A DNA stretch of 64,000 bases from [Eubacterium] eligens ATCC 27750 (GTDB taxonomy: Bacteria; Bacillota; Clostridia; Lachnospirales; Lachnospiraceae). Position 1 is the stretch's first letter. Every line of letters starts with the position of its first letter. A model generated the notes under the pieces. That model saw nothing but the letters and a program-made list of their open reading frames with translations, was not told the DNA's origin and searched no databases. Of this stretch, positions 25,727 to 39,159 are shown piece by piece. The stretch covers positions 1,963,501-2,027,500 of the forward strand of contig NC_012778.1 of NCBI RefSeq assembly GCF_000146185.1, given 5' to 3'. The position numbers and the translations under genes are program-made.

Positions 25727-26725
25727 ATGCCTCTAACTAATACCCAGTATGACTCAATAATGAGAATATATGATGATATCCGCACAACCAACAGACATAT
25801 TCAGGCTGACCGTTATAATGAAGCTGTTTCCGCTTGTCCATCTATAGCAGATATTGATTCTGATATCATAGATATGTCTGTTAAAAATGCCAGAGCCCGC
25901 ATAGACACTGGTTCATCTGACACGACTACTGATGAACTGGCTGCTGCACTTAAGACACTTCATGAAAAAAGAGTATCTGCCCTGGCTTCAATTGGTAAGC
26001 CTGCTGATTATCTTGATGATATATATACCTGTCCTTATTGCAAAGATTCCGGGTATGTTAACGGAAAAAGATGTACATGCTTTAACAAAAAAGCTATTGA
26101 TCTTATATATAAGGACTCTAATCTCAAGAACATAACTGAGAATGAGAATTTTGATACATTTTCATATAACTGGTATAATAACATCGATGTAGATCCTGCC
26201 ACAGGACTCACACCTTATAATAATATGCAGAAGGTTGTCAGCATATGCCATGATTTTGTTGATAATTTTGATAAGAATTTTTCTAATCTGTTATTTATCG
26301 GTCAGACAGGTGTAGGCAAAACATTTCTTTCTAACTGCATTGCCAAAGCTCTTATGGATTCTTATCACAGTATTATATATTTGACTGCCGGTGAGTTCTT
26401 TGATTCATTTAAAAGCGGTGATTTTAAAGAGTATGGTAACTCTAAATTCGATACATCTTTCTTTACTGAATGTGACCTGCTTATAATTGATGACTTAGGA
26501 ACGGAGAATTCTTCCAGCTATAATTTGTCGAATCTGTTTTACATTATTAATGAAAGGCTTCTTAGAAAGAAAAGTGTTATTATCTCTTCTAACCTTGATA
26601 TGCCTGATATTGAAAGCAGATATTCTCAGCGTATCTTTTCAAGGCTTGTAAGTGCCTATTCTATTTTAAGAATTTTTGGTGATGACATCCGGTGTATGAA
26701 GAAATTATCAGCTAAAAACTCTTAA
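25727..26725 (+). CDS. dnaC: DnaC-like helicase loader ATPase
   Basis: The 332-residue AAA+ protein has a helical N-terminus, then a zinc-binding-like C-P-Y-C-x8-C-x-C motif near residues 103-116. The ATPase core has Walker A GQTGVGKT (about residue 192) and Walker B LLIIDDLGTE (about 252), with a sensor region IISSNLDMPDIESRYSQRIFSRL. This is the DnaC/DnaI/IstB-like group that loads DnaB. Operon partnership with dnaD and a dnaB gene in the same window support it. The ATG follows AAAGGAGTG. Confidence 0.9.
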   Translation: MPLTNTQYDSIMRIYDDIRTTNRHIQADRYNEAVSACPSIADIDSDIIDMSVKNARARIDTGSSDTTTDELAAALKTLHEKRVSALASIGKPADYLDDIYTCPYCKDSGYVNGKRCTCFNKKAIDLIYKDSNLKNITENENFDTFSYNWYNNIDVDPATGLTPYNNMQKVVSICHDFVDNFDKNFSNLLFIGQTGVGKTFLSNCIAKALMDSYHSIIYLTAGEFFDSFKSGDFKEYGNSKFDTSFFTECDLLIIDDLGTENSSSYNLSNLFYIINERLLRKKSVIISSNLDMPDIESRYSQRIFSRLVSAYSILRIFGDDIRCMKKLSAKNS

Positions 26726-26747
26726 CGATTATTTATGTCAAATATAT

Positions 26748-26776
26748 CATTGACTTATTTCGCGTCAATGTTTATA
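26748..26776 (+). terminator. Weak terminator-like hairpin after helicase loader gene
   Basis: CATTGAC (26748-26754) and GTCAATG (26764-26770) make a 7-bp stem with a 9-base loop, followed by an imperfect T-rich tail. It may partly separate the dnaD-dnaC transcript from the PRPP synthetase gene. Confidence 0.4.
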
Positions 26777-26825
26777 TTTTTATATGTATGTTTAATTATT
26801 ATACTTTTATGGAGGATTATTTATT

Positions 26826-28010
26826 ATGCCACGTGATGAAAGACACACAGAAACTATTCCCTACGGAACTTTAGGTATTATCCCATTAGCAAGCTGCACT
26901 GAAATGGGTAAGAAAGTTGACGAGTACCTTGTAAAGTGGAGAGAGCAGCGTCAGAATGAGAATACTTCTACCCTTAATTTTGCAGGATATAAGAGAGACA
27001 GTTACATTGTAAACGCTAAGACTCCTAGATTCGGTTCAGGAGAAGGAAAGGGCGTTCTTGTAGATTCTGTCCGTGGTCATGACTTATATATTATGCTTGA
27101 TGTCTGCAACTACAGCCTTGAATACACTGTATGTGGTTTCAAGAATCATATGTCTCCTGATGATCACTATGCTGACCTCAAGAGAGTTATTGCTGCTGCA
27201 GGTGGTAAGGCAAGAAGAATTAATGTAATCATGCCTTTCCTTTATGAATCAAGACAGCACAAGAGAACAGGAAGAGAATCTCTTGACTGTGCACTTATGC
27301 TTCAGGAACTTACAGATATGGGTGTCGAGAATATTATTACTTTTGATGCTCACGACCCTAGAGTTCACAATGCAATTCCTCTTAAGGGATTTGAATCTGT
27401 ATCATGCACATATCAGTTTATCAAGTATCTTCTTCTTAATGTAGATGACCTTCATATTGACAGCGAGCATATGATGGTTATCAGCCCTGATGAAGGTGGT
27501 ATGGGACGTGCTGTTTACTTTGCCAATGTTCTTGGTCTTGACATGGGTATGTTCTACAAGAGAAGAGATTACACTAGGATTGTTAATGGTCGAAATCCTA
27601 TCGTTGCACATGAGTTCCTTGGAACTAATGTTGAGGGCAAGGATGTTATCATCATTGATGATATGATTTCTTCTGGTGAAAGTATGATTGATGTTGCTTC
27701 TGAGCTTAAGAAGCGTGGCGCAAGCAGAGTATTCTGTGCTACTACATTCGGTCTTTTCACTAACGGCTTTAAGAAGTTTGATGAGGCATATGAGAATGGC
27801 ATTATTGACAGAATCCTTACAACTAACCTTGTATACCAGCCATCAGAACTTCTCTCTAAGCCTTGGTACATCAATGTTGATATGAGCAAATATATGGCTC
27901 TTCTTATTGATACACTTAACCATGATTCTTCAATCAGCAATCTCTTAAGCCCGGTTGAAAGAATCCAGCAGAGAGTTAAGGAATATAACGAACTTCATTA
28001 CGGAAAGTAA
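26826..28010 (+). CDS. prs: Ribose-phosphate pyrophosphokinase (divergent long form)
   Basis: The enzyme makes PRPP from ribose-5-phosphate and ATP for nucleotide, His and Trp synthesis. The PRPP-binding loop is DVIIIDDMISSGESM (about residues 275-289), and the ATP/flexible region is ESRQHKRTGRESLD. DAHDPRVHNAIP matches the metal/ribose-phosphate region. At 394 residues it is about 75 longer than the usual 310-320, with extra sequence at the N-terminus and between early strands. The SRQHKR motif replaces the common RQDRK. Divergence could mean altered regulation by ADP. Confidence 0.9.
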   Translation: MPRDERHTETIPYGTLGIIPLASCTEMGKKVDEYLVKWREQRQNENTSTLNFAGYKRDSYIVNAKTPRFGSGEGKGVLVDSVRGHDLYIMLDVCNYSLEYTVCGFKNHMSPDDHYADLKRVIAAAGGKARRINVIMPFLYESRQHKRTGRESLDCALMLQELTDMGVENIITFDAHDPRVHNAIPLKGFESVSCTYQFIKYLLLNVDDLHIDSEHMMVISPDEGGMGRAVYFANVLGLDMGMFYKRRDYTRIVNGRNPIVAHEFLGTNVEGKDVIIIDDMISSGESMIDVASELKKRGASRVFCATTFGLFTNGFKKFDEAYENGIIDRILTTNLVYQPSELLSKPWYINVDMSKYMALLIDTLNHDSSISNLLSPVERIQQRVKEYNELHYGK

Positions 28011-28020
28011 TTAATAACAG

Positions 28021-28056
28021 AAATGGAATCTGACACATTTAAGCCAGATTCCATTT
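28021..28056. terminator. Bidirectional terminator between prs and PBP gene
   Basis: AAATGGAATCTG (28021-28032) and CAGATTCCATTT (28045-28056) form a perfect 12-bp stem followed by T residues on the plus strand. The genes on either side converge on it. Confidence 0.88.
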
Positions 28057-28057
28057 T

Positions 28058-30280
28058 TTAATTTCTTATTGCAGCATCATTCTTTGTTTCCGCTGGTCTG
28101 TCTGTACCAGAATTATTTCCAGCAGCTGTACTATCCTGCTTAGTGCTTGCAGTTGCATCATTATCCCTTACCGTTCCTGTTTCCATCTGACTTGAAGCCT
28201 GTGTATAATGATGACTGCTACTATTTTGCGTCTGCGTTACTGATTGTGTTTCTGTCTGTGTCTGTGTTACTGACTGAGTTTCTGTCTGCGTCTCTGTCTG
28301 TGTTTCCTCTTGATTTTCTTTGTGGCTATACTTTGGAAAATCTTTCTTTGCAAGACCATTATGTGCCTGTTCCATAAACTGTCTGAATATTTTCAAAGTC
28401 GCATTCTGAGGTATTGATGCCGGATAATCATATCCCTGCCATACTGCCAGTGTATAATATGCACTATATCCACAAAACCATGAATCATAATTAGAATTCG
28501 TCGTACCTGTCTTGCCCGCAACAATGGCATTTTCAGGTGCTGCTCCTCTTCCGGTTCCTTCTGTCACAACAGTTTTTAACATATCTGTCATCATCCTGCA
28601 TGACTCTGAATCATATATATTCTCCTCACGGTTAGAAGTATCAAGCACCAGCTTTCCTCTATTATCGTATATTGAAACTATACATGTTACACGCCGGTAC
28701 TTTCCATCATTAACTATCGTTGTATAAGCTCCCGCCATCTCTTCAGTTGATACTCCATATGTGAAACCACCGATAGCAATGGCATTATAATCCTTATCCA
28801 TCCATATTTTATGGAATCCCTGATTAAGAAGATATGAACTGCCAACCTTGGGAGTTATCTCTTTAAGAACATTCCACGCAACAGTATTTCTTGAAAGGCT
28901 TACCGCTGTTCTTAAAGTTATATTTCCCATATAAGTTCCATCAGCATTTTTAGGACCATCCTGTATATACTCATCTGATACTATCGTATCAGGTGTATTC
29001 CCCTTTTGAAGATATGGAATATAGTCTAATATTGGCTTAATTGAACTTCCAGGCTGTCTGTAGCTTTGATATGCCCTGTTAAGTGTGTATCCCTCCAGCT
29101 CCTGACTTCTTGAACCTACAATAGCAACCACATTTCCTGTCATATTATCAATACATGTTGCTGCTGCCTGCATCTCATATATTCCATCCTTCATCGAAGT
29201 ATAACTGTCCAGATTATCATCAACTGCTGACTGCAGCTTTTTCTGGATATTCATGTCTATGCTTGTATATACACTATATCCCCCTGATAATAATTTCTGC
29301 TGATACATCGTATAACTTTCTTCATAAAGCTTCTTATACTGGTCATAATCATCATCATTAATAAAATTTGTTCTGAATATAAATCCGCCTGCCTGCATCA
29401 TTCCTTCCGTAGCACAATGTCTGGCATATGTTTCAACTGAATTATTCCTTGACGAAACAGGCTGCCTAGACAGCTCAACTTGTGAATCAAGTGCTGTATA
29501 ATAATTCATTGAATTAATTATATCTTCATTATACAGTCTGGCCAGAATATTATCCCGTCGTTCTACAGTGTTATCAAAGTTAGTCAGAGGATTATATCTT
29601 GTAGGATTATTAGGTATTGCCGCTATAAATGCCTGTTCCGAAAGAGTAAGGTCTTTTACTTCTTTCCCAAAATATCCCTTTGCCGCAGCTCCTACACCAT
29701 AATACCCATTACTAAAATATATGTTATTAAGGTAAAATTCCAGTATCTGCTCCTTGGAATATTTCTTTTCAATATCTCTCGCTACAAATATTTCTTTAAC
29801 CTTTCGTTCCCATGTAACTTCCTGTGTAAGAAAAATATTCTTTGCCAGCTGCTGTGTAATAGTACTTGCTCCCTGCACTATCTCGTCATTTTCAGTATTT
29901 GCTATAACAGCCCTTATAATTGCTTTGAAATCAATTCCCTTATGTTTATAGAAATCCTTATCTTCCATCACTATAAAGGCCTGTTCTAATGTATCCGGGA
30001 TATCTTCAATTCCCACATAATACATATCCTTAGATTCTCTCATTGTACAGAGTTCATTGCCGTCTGCATCATATATAACCGTAGTTCCCGACTCCATAAA
30101 TGTACTGACAGAACTTTCATTAACCATTGTCTTTGCATCCTGTGCAAGACTGATTACTCTTATTATCTTCGGTAAAAACAACAGCAGGCCTGTAGCAATG
30201 CCTAACAAAAACACCAGCAGTATAATTCTTCTTATTAATCTGCGTCTTCTTTTCTTTTTTGATAATCTCTTTTTTGCCAT
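28058..30280 (-). CDS. Class A penicillin-binding protein (PBP1A type)
   Basis: The 740-residue bifunctional enzyme polymerises and cross-links peptidoglycan outside the membrane. An Arg/Lys-rich start and one membrane helix (about 17-38) precede the glycosyltransferase domain (EDKDFYKHKGID, QGASTITQQLAKN). The transpeptidase domain has the catalytic SIKP (Ser near residue 415), the SRN triad and KTGTT. The last 100 residues are a low-complexity Thr/Glu/Gln/Ser tail with repeated ETQTETQSVTQTQ units, likely a flexible surface extension. Confidence 0.94.
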   Translation of the reverse strand: MAKKRLSKKKRRRRLIRRIILLVFLLGIATGLLLFLPKIIRVISLAQDAKTMVNESSVSTFMESGTTVIYDADGNELCTMRESKDMYYVGIEDIPDTLEQAFIVMEDKDFYKHKGIDFKAIIRAVIANTENDEIVQGASTITQQLAKNIFLTQEVTWERKVKEIFVARDIEKKYSKEQILEFYLNNIYFSNGYYGVGAAAKGYFGKEVKDLTLSEQAFIAAIPNNPTRYNPLTNFDNTVERRDNILARLYNEDIINSMNYYTALDSQVELSRQPVSSRNNSVETYARHCATEGMMQAGGFIFRTNFINDDDYDQYKKLYEESYTMYQQKLLSGGYSVYTSIDMNIQKKLQSAVDDNLDSYTSMKDGIYEMQAAATCIDNMTGNVVAIVGSRSQELEGYTLNRAYQSYRQPGSSIKPILDYIPYLQKGNTPDTIVSDEYIQDGPKNADGTYMGNITLRTAVSLSRNTVAWNVLKEITPKVGSSYLLNQGFHKIWMDKDYNAIAIGGFTYGVSTEEMAGAYTTIVNDGKYRRVTCIVSIYDNRGKLVLDTSNREENIYDSESCRMMTDMLKTVVTEGTGRGAAPENAIVAGKTGTTNSNYDSWFCGYSAYYTLAVWQGYDYPASIPQNATLKIFRQFMEQAHNGLAKKDFPKYSHKENQEETQTETQTETQSVTQTQTETQSVTQTQNSSSHHYTQASSQMETGTVRDNDATASTKQDSTAAGNNSGTDRPAETKNDAAIRN

Positions 30281-30304
30281 TCTTCACCAATTTTTAATAT
30301 CTGA

Positions 30305-32842
30305 TTATTTGTAATATGTTACATAAACATTTCCACCCTGTGAAAACATTTTAGCGGCATCATTCATGGAAATATTTTTCTGCTCTCCGGTTAATGGTAC
30401 AATATAAGCTATTTCACTTGAATTATATGCCACAATAACAATATATTCATTAGCTGCAACCTTTGCAATAACAGGATTTCCATTAGAAACACAGCTAAGC
30501 ATTTCATCATATGACACACCAGAAACACTTATTCCCTTAACTCCATTTATCTTATTTAAAATATCAACTGCAGATTCTCCCTGCTGCATATATTCATATG
30601 CATTGATACCACCACCAAGATAATTACAAAGCATCTGAACAGCACTGGTAAGCGAATTTCCTGCTGACACAGCCGCAACTCCATCCACAGATGCCTGACT
30701 GCTTCTATATCTTTTCCACACAACCTTTGAATCACTGTCAATTACAGTTCCATATGTGTTGTTTGCAAGAATTATTGCAGATCCAAGCCCTGTTCTGCTG
30801 CCCTGAAACCTTCCATAACCATACACATAATACAAGCCTTCCCATACAAATGTATCATCAAGCTGAAGTTCAGTATTATTCTTAAATATAATTTCACCTG
30901 AAGTCCTTAAGCTGACATTTATATCAGCCACCTTAGTTGTTAGATCAATATACAATTCCTGTTTTCGTGCATCTGTGCTTATTGTTTCAGTACCTACGCT
31001 GTTATCAGCTACATTTTCATCCTTATTAATAAGCTGATCAATGCTTATTGAAGTATAACCATCCTCTGATTTAACAACTCTTGATAAGGTAATACGCATA
31101 CCCTCAACCTCTGTTCCTGAAACATATATCCCCGGCTGCTCATACTCTTTTATTGTATTATAGTCGACATCAATAATGCCAACCTTATACATCGCATATA
31201 CGCTGTTTCCATCCTGGGCAGATATTATATCTGACTTATGCGCCACACCATATATAAAATCCGACTGGATATAACCAAGTGCCCTCAGTGTATCACCATC
31301 TTCCGCCTTTATCTCAAAAGCACTGTCATTACTCATATTAAGTACTCTTATTGTATCTGTATTATAAATATCTCCTGAAACACTGTATGCAATAGCATCA
31401 CCATTATCTGAAACAGCATATGTTCCATCCTTGAGATTATCTATCTCAATCATAAGCTCCTTACTGTCAAGGTCTACAGAAAATAATGTATCATCTATAA
31501 GAATATAAAATTTATCTGATGATACATATGCCACACCGCCCACATTCTCCGAAAGAATATTATATGGAACTGCAAGTGGTATAAAGAGCCTTTCTGTAAC
31601 ATCATTGTCAGCATACGAATATCTGCACATAGATACGCCTGTCTGCCCCTCGTGCTCACCCCTGTTCATATATCCTTTAACTATAAATGTACAATCACCA
31701 TTCTCCTGTATATCGATAATCTTAATTGTATGAGCATCATAAGACTCCCGCACGGTATCCGTTTCTGCTCCATCAAAAGAAAATACCTTTGTAAACACCT
31801 TATTGCTGCTATTAAAACACCACAATGATCCCTGATTAACGAAATATGTATATATTCCTTTCTCGTCTGAATCACATAAAGCCTGTGTCGATGAATTAAT
31901 TCCAAGGTTTATCTTTGATGAAGATGTAAGATCATTTTTAGCATCAAACACCTGATTCATTTCTCTTTCATAATTAAGAAGATAAAATCCGGTTGCAGTC
32001 TGCCTTATCCTATAGTACTCACTAACCCTGTATGTATCATTAGAGTCATAATCATTAGCTGCACCCACTCTGTATTCAAGCCTGATAATTGCTACATCAT
32101 CCGTTATAGATATAATTTCCGGAATAATATCACTTTCAACAAATGGATCCAGATTTCCCCAATTTACCTGACTTATAGAACTATTAATATTAACCTTTCC
32201 ATAGTTAGTATTATCCCCTATACTCGAAGTCTCAAGATATCCCGCAATTTCCTTGCTTCTGCTCTGGTCAAATGTAGCTGAATTAAAATCCAGAACAAAA
32301 TCAATCTTCTTCTGCAAATCATACTCGCCACCATACATAATTCTAGTATAGTAGTATATTTCATCATGTTTTTCTGTCTTTAAAACAATCTCTAATGCAT
32401 ACTCTTTTCCTGTATCAATAAGATTCTTAATATTTAGGACACCTTCTATTGTACTTCCACTTTCAGAATAATTAGTGACCTCTGTATTCTCGATAAGTGA
32501 CTTATCATCAAGTGCTCTTATCCTGTAAGCTACACCTTCTATCTGCTCCCCATATGTATGAATAATAACAGGCAGCTTCCTGTCCTTATTCACTGGGGTA
32601 ATATTACCATAGAATAAAGTTGAATCAATCTCCATAGTATATCCATGAAGCAGATTAAACTCTCCCCCATTATCAGTTTTCATGGAAACTGTTGGAAGTG
32701 TAGCATCTGCCATTGTAGTAGCTGATGGCATTATCTGCTCAAATTTCATTGATATAAATGTTACGATAACTGTAACTAAAAATATAACTCCAAGTATAAA
32801 ATACTTAGATCCTGATAGATTATAATTCCTGATTCTTTTCAA
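30305..32842 (-). CDS. Large membrane-anchored surface protein with C39-like pseudo-domain
   Basis: The 845-residue protein has one N-terminal membrane anchor (about residues 15-35) and a long outside region with repeated beta-strand blocks from about 100 to 690, probably a propeller. The last 140 residues follow the pattern of peptidase C39-like domains (NSLTSAVQMLCNYLGG, then GNPVIAKVAANEYIVIVAYN). The positions where the catalytic Cys and the His of GH would be expected are replaced. Translation starts at TTG after GGAGG, which lies inside the end of the methyltransferase gene, so the two are coupled. Function unknown. Confidence 0.6.
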   Translation of the reverse strand: MKRIRNYNLSGSKYFILGVIFLVTVIVTFISMKFEQIMPSATTMADATLPTVSMKTDNGGEFNLLHGYTMEIDSTLFYGNITPVNKDRKLPVIIHTYGEQIEGVAYRIRALDDKSLIENTEVTNYSESGSTIEGVLNIKNLIDTGKEYALEIVLKTEKHDEIYYYTRIMYGGEYDLQKKIDFVLDFNSATFDQSRSKEIAGYLETSSIGDNTNYGKVNINSSISQVNWGNLDPFVESDIIPEIISITDDVAIIRLEYRVGAANDYDSNDTYRVSEYYRIRQTATGFYLLNYEREMNQVFDAKNDLTSSSKINLGINSSTQALCDSDEKGIYTYFVNQGSLWCFNSSNKVFTKVFSFDGAETDTVRESYDAHTIKIIDIQENGDCTFIVKGYMNRGEHEGQTGVSMCRYSYADNDVTERLFIPLAVPYNILSENVGGVAYVSSDKFYILIDDTLFSVDLDSKELMIEIDNLKDGTYAVSDNGDAIAYSVSGDIYNTDTIRVLNMSNDSAFEIKAEDGDTLRALGYIQSDFIYGVAHKSDIISAQDGNSVYAMYKVGIIDVDYNTIKEYEQPGIYVSGTEVEGMRITLSRVVKSEDGYTSISIDQLINKDENVADNSVGTETISTDARKQELYIDLTTKVADINVSLRTSGEIIFKNNTELQLDDTFVWEGLYYVYGYGRFQGSRTGLGSAIILANNTYGTVIDSDSKVVWKRYRSSQASVDGVAAVSAGNSLTSAVQMLCNYLGGGINAYEYMQQGESAVDILNKINGVKGISVSGVSYDEMLSCVSNGNPVIAKVAANEYIVIVAYNSSEIAYIVPLTGEQKNISMNDAAKMFSQGGNVYVTYYK

Positions 32843-32843
32843 T

Positions 32844-33992
32844 TTAATCCTCCAAAAGCTTCTTTAGCGTAAGGTCAATATTAAGCGCCCTGCTCATATT
32901 CTGTACTTCCTCATAAGCCTTTGCATCAGGCTTTCCAGTCTTAACAGCTCTTATAAGCAGATTCTTTGGTGTATGCTCCATGTCTATGAATTCGAGTATC
33001 TGTGTCTGGTAACCCTTGGATTCTAAAAGCTTTGCCCTTGCGCCATCAGTCGCTATTGCTGCAAATCTTTCCTTTAAGATTCCATAATCCATGACAGGTG
33101 AGAGAGTTTCATCCGCAATTGTTCTGTTTGCCTCATGCTGACAACAAGGCACAGAAAGTATAACCTTCGCCCCCCATTTTACCGCTTTGGCAAGTGCATA
33201 ATCTGTAGCCGTATCACATGCATGAAGTGTTACAACCATGTCTACAGACTCAACACCCTTGTAAGAAGCAATATCTCCCTCATAGAAATCGAGTCTCTCA
33301 TAACCATATTTCGTTCTTAACCGGTTGCAATGCTCAATAACATCTTTCTTTAAATCCAGTCCAATTATTCTTATATTGTATCCCTTAAGAACCTTAAGAT
33401 AATAATACATTGCAAATGTAAGATATGATTTTCCACATCCAAAATCAATTATTGTCTGTTCTTTATCCTTATCTAACTGTGGCAGAATATCCTCTATAAA
33501 TTCAAGGAATCTGTTAATCTGCCTGAACTTATCATATCTTGTTCTTACAATTGCCCCCTCTTTAGTCATAACTCCAAGATCAACAAGAAAATCCACCTTC
33601 TCGCCCTCTTTAAGAATATATGTCTTGGTTCTGTTGTGTGACATATCCTTCTGGCTCTTTATCTGTGCAAGCCTTTTATACTTACAGGTACATGCGCCCT
33701 TCTTAGAGCTAAGCACTGTAGCAGACGCATCTGTCATATTAAACTGCGCCTGTTTAAATGTGTTCTGCATATATTCTATAATTCTCGTCTTAATCTCTTC
33801 CTCTGAATAATTAGCATGAAGCACCTTTTTCCCTACGAATTCTGATGCCTGATATTTTATCTCATCTTTCAGCTGGACAGGACGTATCTTAACCCTCATC
33901 GCAGCTTCTTCATTCTTTACCCTCTGTCCGCTTATTGTAAGATCAATAAGCCTGTCATTAATACATTTATCTAAAAGCTCTTTTAATTCCAT
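32844..33992 (-). CDS. SAM-dependent methyltransferase (class I, probably RNA-modifying)
   Basis: The 382-residue protein has a variable N-terminal half and a Rossmann methyltransferase core with motif I IIDFGCGKSYLTFA (about residues 179-192), an acidic end of strand 2 in IGLDLKKDV, and THLACD-like VTLHACDTATDYAL. A VPCCQHE motif follows. This combination is known in the methyltransf_32 group related to tRNA or small-molecule methyltransferases. The real substrate cannot be told. It is coupled to the next gene, whose ribosome site lies in its last codons. Confidence 0.82.
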   Translation of the reverse strand: MELKELLDKCINDRLIDLTISGQRVKNEEAAMRVKIRPVQLKDEIKYQASEFVGKKVLHANYSEEEIKTRIIEYMQNTFKQAQFNMTDASATVLSSKKGACTCKYKRLAQIKSQKDMSHNRTKTYILKEGEKVDFLVDLGVMTKEGAIVRTRYDKFRQINRFLEFIEDILPQLDKDKEQTIIDFGCGKSYLTFAMYYYLKVLKGYNIRIIGLDLKKDVIEHCNRLRTKYGYERLDFYEGDIASYKGVESVDMVVTLHACDTATDYALAKAVKWGAKVILSVPCCQHEANRTIADETLSPVMDYGILKERFAAIATDGARAKLLESKGYQTQILEFIDMEHTPKNLLIRAVKTGKPDAKAYEEVQNMSRALNIDLTLKKLLED

Positions 33993-34095
33993 ATCTGCCT
34001 CATCTTTTCTTGATTTATCCTCTGGATATACATAGTTATTTTAATCTCTTTAGACAAAAACCACAATAGCAAGTTTTATGCCTTAAAAATCATCA

Positions 34096-34821
34096 TCAGA
34101 AATCCTCATTATATATCGGTGTTGAAAGCTGTATATCCGTCACTCCCCTTGTCTCGTCATAATTCATTGTTATATTAACATTTATCTTGTTCTTTCCTAT
34201 GCTTACAGAATCCTTAACGCTTTTAGCGTAAGCATACACAACATATGAATCCTGTATCTGTCCCGTAGTCACAGTCTTTGCACCCAGCATCTTAAGCATT
34301 CTGCCGCTGACCTCGCTCTTATCATACTGTGACATATCCCCAGCAATGCTTCCTTTCATGCTGACTGTTACATGAGTATCTATTCCATATTCCTCTAACA
34401 CCTGTTTCATCAGCTTTTCATAATCTGAAGTGCTCTCAAATCCCTTATACAGTTCTATATCAGTTATAAAATATTCTCCTGTACTGCTCTTTTTTATTGA
34501 TATATCTGCACTCCCATTAACTGATTGCTGTGTAAGATATATTCCTGTTTCATCCTCCGTTATATTATATCTGTTAAGTCCCAGAGTCTTTGCCATCTGT
34601 GTCATCATCAGCTTCTTTGCAGTATCCGACATTCCATTGTCAAGCTTTCCTGTCGCTGATATATCGGCGCTTATATCATAGTAAACATTTTCACAAAATG
34701 TATCTACAACATCCATTGTCTCACCCTTTATGCCCTTGTATACAAGTCTGCCGGCAAATACTGCCCATATAATTACTGCGGCTGCTATCATCAGCCTCTG
34801 AAATCTATATATCTTTACCAT
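34096..34821 (-). CDS. YwmB family TATA-box-binding-fold protein
   Basis: The 241-residue protein has an N-terminal membrane anchor (about residues 8-28) followed by a soluble domain with alternating strands and helices, e.g. ISADISATGKLDNGMSD and EYGIDTHVTVSMKGSIAGD. The pattern and the position just after atpC agree with the YwmB family, whose gene lies between the atp operon and murA in Bacillus. Function is not established. It lies 59 bases after atpC and may be the last gene of the operon. Confidence 0.7.
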   Translation of the reverse strand: MVKIYRFQRLMIAAAVIIWAVFAGRLVYKGIKGETMDVVDTFCENVYYDISADISATGKLDNGMSDTAKKLMMTQMAKTLGLNRYNITEDETGIYLTQQSVNGSADISIKKSSTGEYFITDIELYKGFESTSDYEKLMKQVLEEYGIDTHVTVSMKGSIAGDMSQYDKSEVSGRMLKMLGAKTVTTGQIQDSYVVYAYAKSVKDSVSIGKNKINVNITMNYDETRGVTDIQLSTPIYNEDF

Positions 34822-34880
34822 ATAAAAAACCTCCCATCACCTGAAATATTCCCAGATAATGGAAGGTTTATACATATTAT

Positions 34881-35285
34881 TTAATTAACAGCCTTAATTC
34901 TCGCAAGCGATCTCTTAAGCGCTGTCTCTGCTCTTACCATATCCAGATTAGAATCATGGCTGGCAAGTCTCTTTTCAGCTCGCAGTCTCGCCTCATTAGC
35001 TCTTTCTACATCGATTTCATCTGACCATTCTGCCACCTCAGCAAGAATAGTTATCTTATCCTTGAGAATCTCTATAATTCCACCGTGTACCGCAGCTTTC
35101 TTTACATCATTACCATTGTGTATGCTAAGAACACAAGGAACAACAACTGCAGTAAGCGGAATATGTCCCGGATAAACACCTATATCGCCTTCACTGGTAG
35201 AAAGTTCAACAAATGTAGCGTCATCATGGTAGAAAACTCTGTCCGGCGTATTAACCAGAAGCTTTATTGTCTGTAAATCTGCCAT
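34881..35285 (-). CDS. atpC: ATP synthase F1 epsilon subunit
   Basis: The 134-residue protein has the N-terminal beta-sandwich (FVELSTSEGDIGVYPGHIPL) and two C-terminal helices (ERANEARLRAEKRLASHD... ALKRSLARIKA). It links the central stalk to the c-ring and can inhibit ATP hydrolysis. It closes the atpB-E-F-H-A-G-D-C series. Confidence 0.95.
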   Translation of the reverse strand: MADLQTIKLLVNTPDRVFYHDDATFVELSTSEGDIGVYPGHIPLTAVVVPCVLSIHNGNDVKKAAVHGGIIEILKDKITILAEVAEWSDEIDVERANEARLRAEKRLASHDSNLDMVRAETALKRSLARIKAVN

Positions 35286-35298
35286 TACAACCTCTTTT

Positions 35299-37573
<2,275 letters not shown>

Positions 37574-37599
37574 AAATTATTACCTCCATTCCAAAACAT

Positions 37600-39132
<1,533 letters not shown>

Positions 39133-39159
39133 TTAATTAAACTAACCTGTCTGATATTC

